Shown in pieces: positions 6,508 through 6,901 of a DNA stretch of 6,901 nucleotides. The translations under genes and the position numbers were made by a program. Origin of the DNA: Planctomycetota bacterium. Its GTDB lineage: Bacteria > Planctomycetota > B143-G9. Position 1 is the first letter of the stretch. Every line of letters starts with the position of its first letter. The notes beneath the pieces were generated by a model. It was not told the origin of the DNA, did not search any database, and saw nothing but the letters and a program-made list of their open reading frames with translations. The DNA is taken from positions 1 to 6,901 of the forward strand of contig QNBY01000057.1 in NCBI GenBank assembly GCA_003644275.1. The letters are read 5' to 3'.

Positions 6508-6901
6508 ATGGTTCACTACGTCGAAGGCGGCCTGACGGTAAAACCCGGCACGAAATTCGCCATCGTGGTGGGGCGGTTCAACGACTTCATCTCCTCCAAG
6601 CTCCTCGAGGGCGCGCTGGACGCCCTCAAACGGCACGGCGCGGAGGAGGACGGCATCTCGGTGTTCCGCGTCCCCGGCGCGTTCGAGATACCGCTGGCGG
6701 CCTCGAAGCTCGCCCGCGGCGATTACGACGCCGTCATCTGTCTCGGCGCGGTCATCCGCGGCGACACCCCCCACTTCGAGTACATCGCCTCCGAGGTGGC
6801 CAAGGGCATTGCCCACGTCATGTTGGAGAGCGGCAAGCCCGTCGTGTTCGGGGTGCTCACCACCGACACCGTCGAACAGGCCATCGAGCGCGCGGGCACC
6901 A
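6508..6901 (+). CDS. ribH: 6,7-dimethyl-8-ribityllumazine synthase (RibH), 3' truncated by window end
   Basis: 131 residues are visible of a family usually about 150-160 long; the frame is still open at the last base. RibH condenses 3,4-dihydroxy-2-butanone 4-phosphate, made by the upstream RibBA, with 5-amino-6-ribitylaminouracil to give the lumazine precursor of riboflavin. It usually forms pentamers or 60-subunit icosahedral shells in the cytosol. Recognisable in order are GRFNDFI (22-28, substrate-ring Phe), VPGAFEIP (55-62), [16 protein letters not shown] (77-92, with the catalytic His at 89 and the phosphate-binding region) and FGVLTTDT followed by EQAIERAGT up to the edge. All expected active-site residues in the visible part are present. 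The start is set by ATG 6508 with GGAGG before it. Confidence 0.97.
   Translation, partial: MVHYVEGGLTVKPGTKFAIVVGRFNDFISSKLLEGALDALKRHGAEEDGISVFRVPGAFEIPLAASKLARGDYDAVICLGAVIRGDTPHFEYIASEVAKGIAHVMLESGKPVVFGVLTTDTVEQAIERAGT

Noticed and set aside
3090..6509. A 1,139-codon open frame on the minus strand opposite the glycosyltransferase and ribBA.
   Set aside because: It lies antisense to two firmly identified genes. Its product is a low-complexity mix rich in His, Glu, Gly and Val with no recognisable motif. GC-rich third positions on the coding strand remove stops from this antisense frame.

Overview
The window is about two-thirds GC, densely coding and bacterial. All four protein genes lie on the + strand. 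Bacterial origin is supported by two TATAAT-type promoters, an intrinsic terminator, Shine-Dalgarno sites and a fused RibBA enzyme. All genes share a codon habit unusual for this GC content: frequent ATA for Ile and frequent AGG for Arg, with ATT rare. The DNA therefore looks native rather than a recent patchwork. I cannot name the organism. The codon habit, the CFI-box C-terminus and the bacterial-type PMT module suggest an uncultured high-GC lineage, possibly a deep-branching actinobacterial or candidate-phylum genome, at low confidence.

Layout. (1) Bases 1-1677 hold the 3' part of a large exported, repeat-rich protein: tail copies of a tandem surface repeat, a probable seven-bladed beta-propeller, and a Gly-rich linker leading to a CFI-box C-terminal domain. 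An intrinsic terminator ends it. (2) A promoter at 1725-1752 drives one very long gene (1785-5186). It encodes an 1,133-residue polytopic membrane protein that joins two GT-C glycosyltransferase modules in one chain: an N-terminal Gpi18-like (COG5542-type) module and a C-terminal PMT/GT39-type module. (3) A second promoter at 5195-5222 has its -10 box inside a near-perfect inverted repeat. It starts a riboflavin operon, ribBA (5265-6497) then ribH (from 6508, cut by the window end).

How the genes work together. RibBA makes both precursors of riboflavin: 3,4-dihydroxy-2-butanone 4-phosphate, and the pyrimidine product of GTP cyclohydrolase II. RibH joins the butanone phosphate to the ribitylaminouracil derived from the pyrimidine. 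No FMN riboswitch fits in the short leader, so any control would act through the dyad at the promoter. The membrane glycosyltransferase probably transfers sugars from polyprenyl-phosphate donors on the outer face of the membrane. The neighbouring surface protein is a possible but unproven acceptor. The terminator and separate promoter show they are not one operon.

The most unusual item is the double GT-C fusion. Other points worth checking are the His-to-Gln change in the RibB half of RibBA and the dyad over the ribBA promoter. I see no CRISPR array, tRNA, rRNA, insertion sequence or defence system.
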